DNA of 64,000 nucleotides, taken from the NCBI GenBank assembly GCA_036961445.1, contig JBALVO010000007.1, positions 9,213 to 73,212 of the forward strand, given 5' to 3'. The notes under the pieces were generated by a model, which saw only the letters and a program-made list of their open reading frames with translations, was not told the DNA's origin and did not search any database. This DNA comes from JBALVO01 sp036961445 (GTDB taxonomy: Bacteria; Pseudomonadota; Gammaproteobacteria; Pseudomonadales; Halieaceae). This document shows, piece by piece, positions 61,534 through 64,000 of this stretch; the stretch's first letter is position 1, and the number at the start of each line of letters is the position of its first letter. The position numbers were made by a program, and so were the translations under genes.

Positions 61534-62286
61534 ATGAGCAATTTTGCAACGTTTGATTACAGCGGCGCCAAAGTACTGGTTACCGGAGGTACCAGTGGTA
61601 TCGGCTATGGTATTGCGTCGGCCTTTTCCAACGCCGGAGCTCAAGTGACCGTAACCGGGACTCGAGCCAGCGCTGCCGATTACGATGACGTAGAGCTCTC
61701 ATCCTTTAGCTATAAATCACTGACAGTGCAGGACACCGAAGCGATAAAGACACTGGCGGCCGAGCTCGATGGCCTGGATATTCTGGTCAACAATGCCGGC
61801 GCCAGTATGCCAGGTGGCGATGAGTGGACCCATGAGGGGTTTGAGGAAGCTGTCAGAGTTAATCTGTTCTCTGCCTATCATATGTCCAAAGCCTGCTTCG
61901 ATCTGCTCAAAGCCAGTGAACTGCGCGGTGGCGCCAGTGTGATCTGCATCGCCTCACTGACATCCTTTTTCGCCAATGAGCTGGTCCCCGGTTATGGCGC
62001 AGCCAAGGCGGGTCTCGTTCAAATGGCCAAGTCCCTGGGGTTGACCTGGGCCGAGCATGGTATTCGGGCGAATAATATTGCTGCCGGGATGACCGAGACC
62101 CGGATGACCAGTTTCATCAAGGACATGCCCGAGTACAACGACCCGATACTTGCCCATACGCCGCTGAAGCGCTGGGGCAAGCCTGACGACATGGCCGGGG
62201 CCGTGCTCTTTCTATGCAGCGCGCAAGCGAGCTTTATCACTGGCCAGACCTTGACTCTGGACGGCGGGTACACGCTGGCCGTCTAA
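61534..62286 (+). CDS. SDR family oxidoreductase
   Basis: 250 residues. TGGTSGIG cofactor motif at 17-24, NNAGAS, and a catalytic Tyr/Lys pair in YGAAKAG; the C-terminus FITGQTLTLDGGYT is typical of SDRs that act on alcohols or ketones. Third in the operon, 18 bases after the sulfotransferase, with a CAGGACG ribosome site. Confidence 0.92.
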   Translation: MSNFATFDYSGAKVLVTGGTSGIGYGIASAFSNAGAQVTVTGTRASAADYDDVELSSFSYKSLTVQDTEAIKTLAAELDGLDILVNNAGASMPGGDEWTHEGFEEAVRVNLFSAYHMSKACFDLLKASELRGGASVICIASLTSFFANELVPGYGAAKAGLVQMAKSLGLTWAEHGIRANNIAAGMTETRMTSFIKDMPEYNDPILAHTPLKRWGKPDDMAGAVLFLCSAQASFITGQTLTLDGGYTLAV

Positions 62287-62356
62287 CACCAGCCTCACCG
62301 TACCCCCGTTGTCCTGGTTGCAAGCGTATGGCTTTACCTGGCAGTACCGCCGGTCG

Positions 62357-62737
62357 CTATATTGATATTTCGTTGTATAAGCTGTCGGAGATGATTGTTC
62401 GAAGTCCGGCTAATCCAGCAAGCCATTGCGCAACCGATTTGTCAGCCTGGATTTTTTCCCAGGCGGTGGCGAAATCGGCAAGGGAGCCGGGGTATTCGAG
62501 TCCGACTATCACCGCGCCGGTAGAATTTCCAGCGAAAGTTGCCCGCCAGGCGCGCATTGTCATTTTCGGAGCGACGGCCTGTATCAACCGGCTCCCTTGC
62601 TTAAGTTGCGCGGTATAGGCAGCAGCATCATCAGTATCGACCATAACAACGCGTAGCGTCGAATGTCCGTCAGCAAATACCGCAGTAGATAATGAGAGCG
62701 TCAGGCCCAGCAGAATTAATGCAATTAATCTTTTCAT
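62357..62737 (-). CDS. Small exported protein, ABM/DUF1330-like fold
   Basis: 126 residues. Signal peptide ends VFADG. The mature part has the ferredoxin-like betaalphabeta pattern (TLRVVMVDTDDAAAYTAQL, then GAVIVGLEYPGSLADFATAW) as in ABM or DUF1330 proteins. I cannot assign a reaction. The AGGATG ribosome site lies within the end of the small upstream frame. Confidence 0.6.
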   Translation of the reverse strand: MKRLIALILLGLTLSLSTAVFADGHSTLRVVMVDTDDAAAYTAQLKQGSRLIQAVAPKMTMRAWRATFAGNSTGAVIVGLEYPGSLADFATAWEKIQADKSVAQWLAGLAGLRTIISDSLYNEISI

Positions 62738-62740
62738 AGC

Positions 62741-62983
62741 TTACATCCTCTTGCTATAGCGGCGCGTGCCGAAAATTAGTAACCCCATGAGACTATAGTC
62801 GACTATGACGAGATTACCATCAGCGTTGCTGACGGCTTGTGCAATTTGCATTGCACCGCTCACTTGAAGTGCCGTTTGCGCGATCGCGGATTGGGCGCTA
62901 ACGCTGCAAACTGTCGTTGACGAACCCTTGGTGTAATCAGAAAATAAACGCACCAGGATCCGAATATTAATGGAATGAGCCAT
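62741..62983 (-). CDS. Possible small protein with a sorting-signal-like tail
   Basis: 80 residues, 3 bases before the next gene. The C-terminus YSLMGLLIFGTRRYSKRM has a short hydrophobic segment followed by basic residues, as PEP-CTERM-like or rhombosortase-type tails have. No signal peptide is seen. It may be the end of a decayed larger gene. Low confidence. Confidence 0.3.
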   Translation of the reverse strand: MAHSINIRILVRLFSDYTKGSSTTVCSVSAQSAIAQTALQVSGAMQIAQAVSNADGNLVIVDYSLMGLLIFGTRRYSKRM

Positions 62984-63160
62984 CCCCTTGATCTGCCCTG
63001 TCTTTAGAAGAGAGAGAAATAATAAGCTGATTTTTGTGAACGAATGGATCTAACAAGGCACTCAAAGTGAGGCTAGTCTTTTAAGAGTAAGTTCAGTGCC
63101 ATGCACACTGAATTACATCAGGGACGATGGGGCATTACTACTTTGCACATGGAGATTGCA

Positions 63161-63781
63161 ATGAAAAAAAATATATTAGTGGCATTGGCTGCTCTGTTAT
63201 TTGTTCCATACGCTTCTTTTGCTCAGGAACGCTTGTACGATGAAAGCAGCCTGATATTGCATAGCGTGAACTATGAACGCTTTGAGGACACACTTGTAGA
63301 CTGCGCATGGGCCAGCCCCTTTCTACCTATGGACGTGCGCGGTGGTTGGCGCTCAGAACTCTATTCTCTGCAAACTCGCGAGAGTAGTGGAAAAGTAACG
63401 GGGGATGGACAAAAAATCGGTGAAATGTGGAGCTGTTTTGATGCGGGCCAAGACATAATTGACCCGACCGGACCCCAGTATGAGCAATATATTGCTTTCG
63501 CCATATTTATCGAGGACGAGGTACTCGGTGCTCTCGGAACGGTAAAATACCGCGCCGGAGGAGAAGACTTCCCCGCCATGTATGGAATAACTGCCAGTGT
63601 GGTGCGAGTCGTTGATGATCTCCCTCAGGAGACAATCGGCTCTATGACCAGCAACGAGTTTATCGACTCCGATGATATTTATGGCGGAAGTAATGGGATA
63701 GTGACGCTGCGCCTTTTTACCCCTCGTGACTACAAGGCGGAAATAGTACAGGAAATCCTGGATAAATTATTTGTACAATAA
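63161..63781 (+). CDS. Exported protein of unknown function
   Basis: 206 residues from the ATG at 63161, with a GGAGATTG site upstream. Signal peptide ends ASFAQ. The mature protein has two Cys (DCAWASPF, SCFDAG), YEQYIAFAIFIEDEVLGALG and an ESS-rich centre. No family recognised. It is followed by a strong terminator, so it is its own transcript. Confidence 0.65.
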   Translation: MKKNILVALAALLFVPYASFAQERLYDESSLILHSVNYERFEDTLVDCAWASPFLPMDVRGGWRSELYSLQTRESSGKVTGDGQKIGEMWSCFDAGQDIIDPTGPQYEQYIAFAIFIEDEVLGALGTVKYRAGGEDFPAMYGITASVVRVVDDLPQETIGSMTSNEFIDSDDIYGGSNGIVTLRLFTPRDYKAEIVQEILDKLFVQ

Positions 63782-63826
63782 ACTACAGAGGAAGAGCCAC
63801 CCGAAGTCTCATGTAAAGGTGTGAAG

Positions 63827-63854
63827 CGAGCCTCCAATAAAGGGGGCTCGTTTT
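63827..63854 (+). terminator. Intrinsic terminator
   Basis: CGAGCCTCC, loop AATAAA, GGGGGCTCG (9-base stem with one T-G pair) followed by TTTT and CGCTTTT. It ends the transcript of the exported protein gene. Confidence 0.85.
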
Positions 63855-63920
63855 CGCTTTTCAATCGACAAAGGCGAGAATGGCGACCTGCTCCCAGCAA
63901 TAATTCCCGTACCGATTCTC

Positions 63921-64000
63921 TTAATCAGGCTCGACCTTGTAAAACATGGCGTACAGCACCGGCACTACCACCATGGTCAATACCGTCCCAAAGGCCAGGC
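63921..64000 (-). CDS. RND efflux permease, last codons only
   Basis: The minus strand ends with a reading frame (stop at 63921-63923) encoding AFGTVLTMVVVPVLYAMFYK and then VEPD. This is the typical last helix of RND permeases (compare the VLTLLVVPVLYAL ends of the family). The rest lies outside the window. It would be a second RND pump, apart from that at 12-15 kb. Confidence 0.8.
   Translation of the reverse strand, partial: LAFGTVLTMVVVPVLYAMFYKVEPD

Overview
The window reads as a chromosomal stretch of a marine-type gammaproteobacterium. The closest fit is the Cellvibrionales (Halieaceae or Spongiibacteraceae-like); this is inferred from gene content and cannot be proved here. The clearly gammaproteobacterial genes are purT, rluF, gdhA, rhlE, a SEC-C protein of the PBPRA1643 type and a MdlAB-like ABC pair. 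The lipid and hydrocarbon flavour (CYP153 P450, FadL porin, several SDRs, an enoyl-CoA hydratase, a sulfotransferase operon) supports a marine heterotroph. Base composition is even and moderately GC-rich. I found no rRNA, tRNA, CRISPR array, insertion sequence or prophage. Genes sit in short operons on both strands.

Layout. 1-7.9 kb: end of purT, an M32 carboxypeptidase, a DUF3127 protein with an SSB-like tail, a TruA-family enzyme, a BASS transporter, a class C serine hydrolase, and small DUF2505, YkgJ and cytochrome P460 genes. 8.1-11.5 kb: a zinc/manganese uptake block (permease, binding protein, outer-membrane protein, small His/Cys protein) without its ATPase. 11.6-16.3 kb: an RND efflux pump with a DOPA-dioxygenase-like gene. 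16.4-22.3 kb: a zinc alcohol dehydrogenase, a SEC-C protein, RhlE, MarC and an EamA transporter. 22.4-22.7 kb: a broken rsgA remnant.

23-31 kb: a secreted subtilase with a PA domain; a CYP153 alkane hydroxylase with its 2Fe-2S ferredoxin and an ABM-fold protein; a malic enzyme with an ACT domain; and a FadL-type porin. CYP153, ferredoxin and FadL together suggest uptake and terminal hydroxylation of alkanes or fatty acids. 31-34.6 kb: an exported SDR, an SGNH esterase, and an operon of an Asp/Glu-racemase-fold protein with two SnoaL/NTF2-fold paralogues. 34.9-35.9 kb: a bacterial homologue of eukaryotic protein arginine methyltransferases, the most surprising gene here.

36-48.5 kb: mostly housekeeping and transport genes: PqiA-like, VOC, Spinster-type MFS, YidB, SDR, RarD, acetolactate synthase, NADP-glutamate dehydrogenase and a heterodimeric ABC exporter with one degenerate ATP site. 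48.8-57.6 kb: enoyl-CoA hydratase, DUF3604, a secreted protein, DUF2834, a pseudo-receiver/GNAT fusion, an APH-fold kinase, RluF, a Ddn-like protein and an SRPBCC protein. 57.8-62.3 kb: a broken luciferase-like oxidoreductase, then a TetR regulator divergent from a metallo-beta-lactamase/sulfotransferase/SDR operon whose promoter and operator can be read directly. 62.3-64 kb: small exported proteins and the last codons of a second RND permease.
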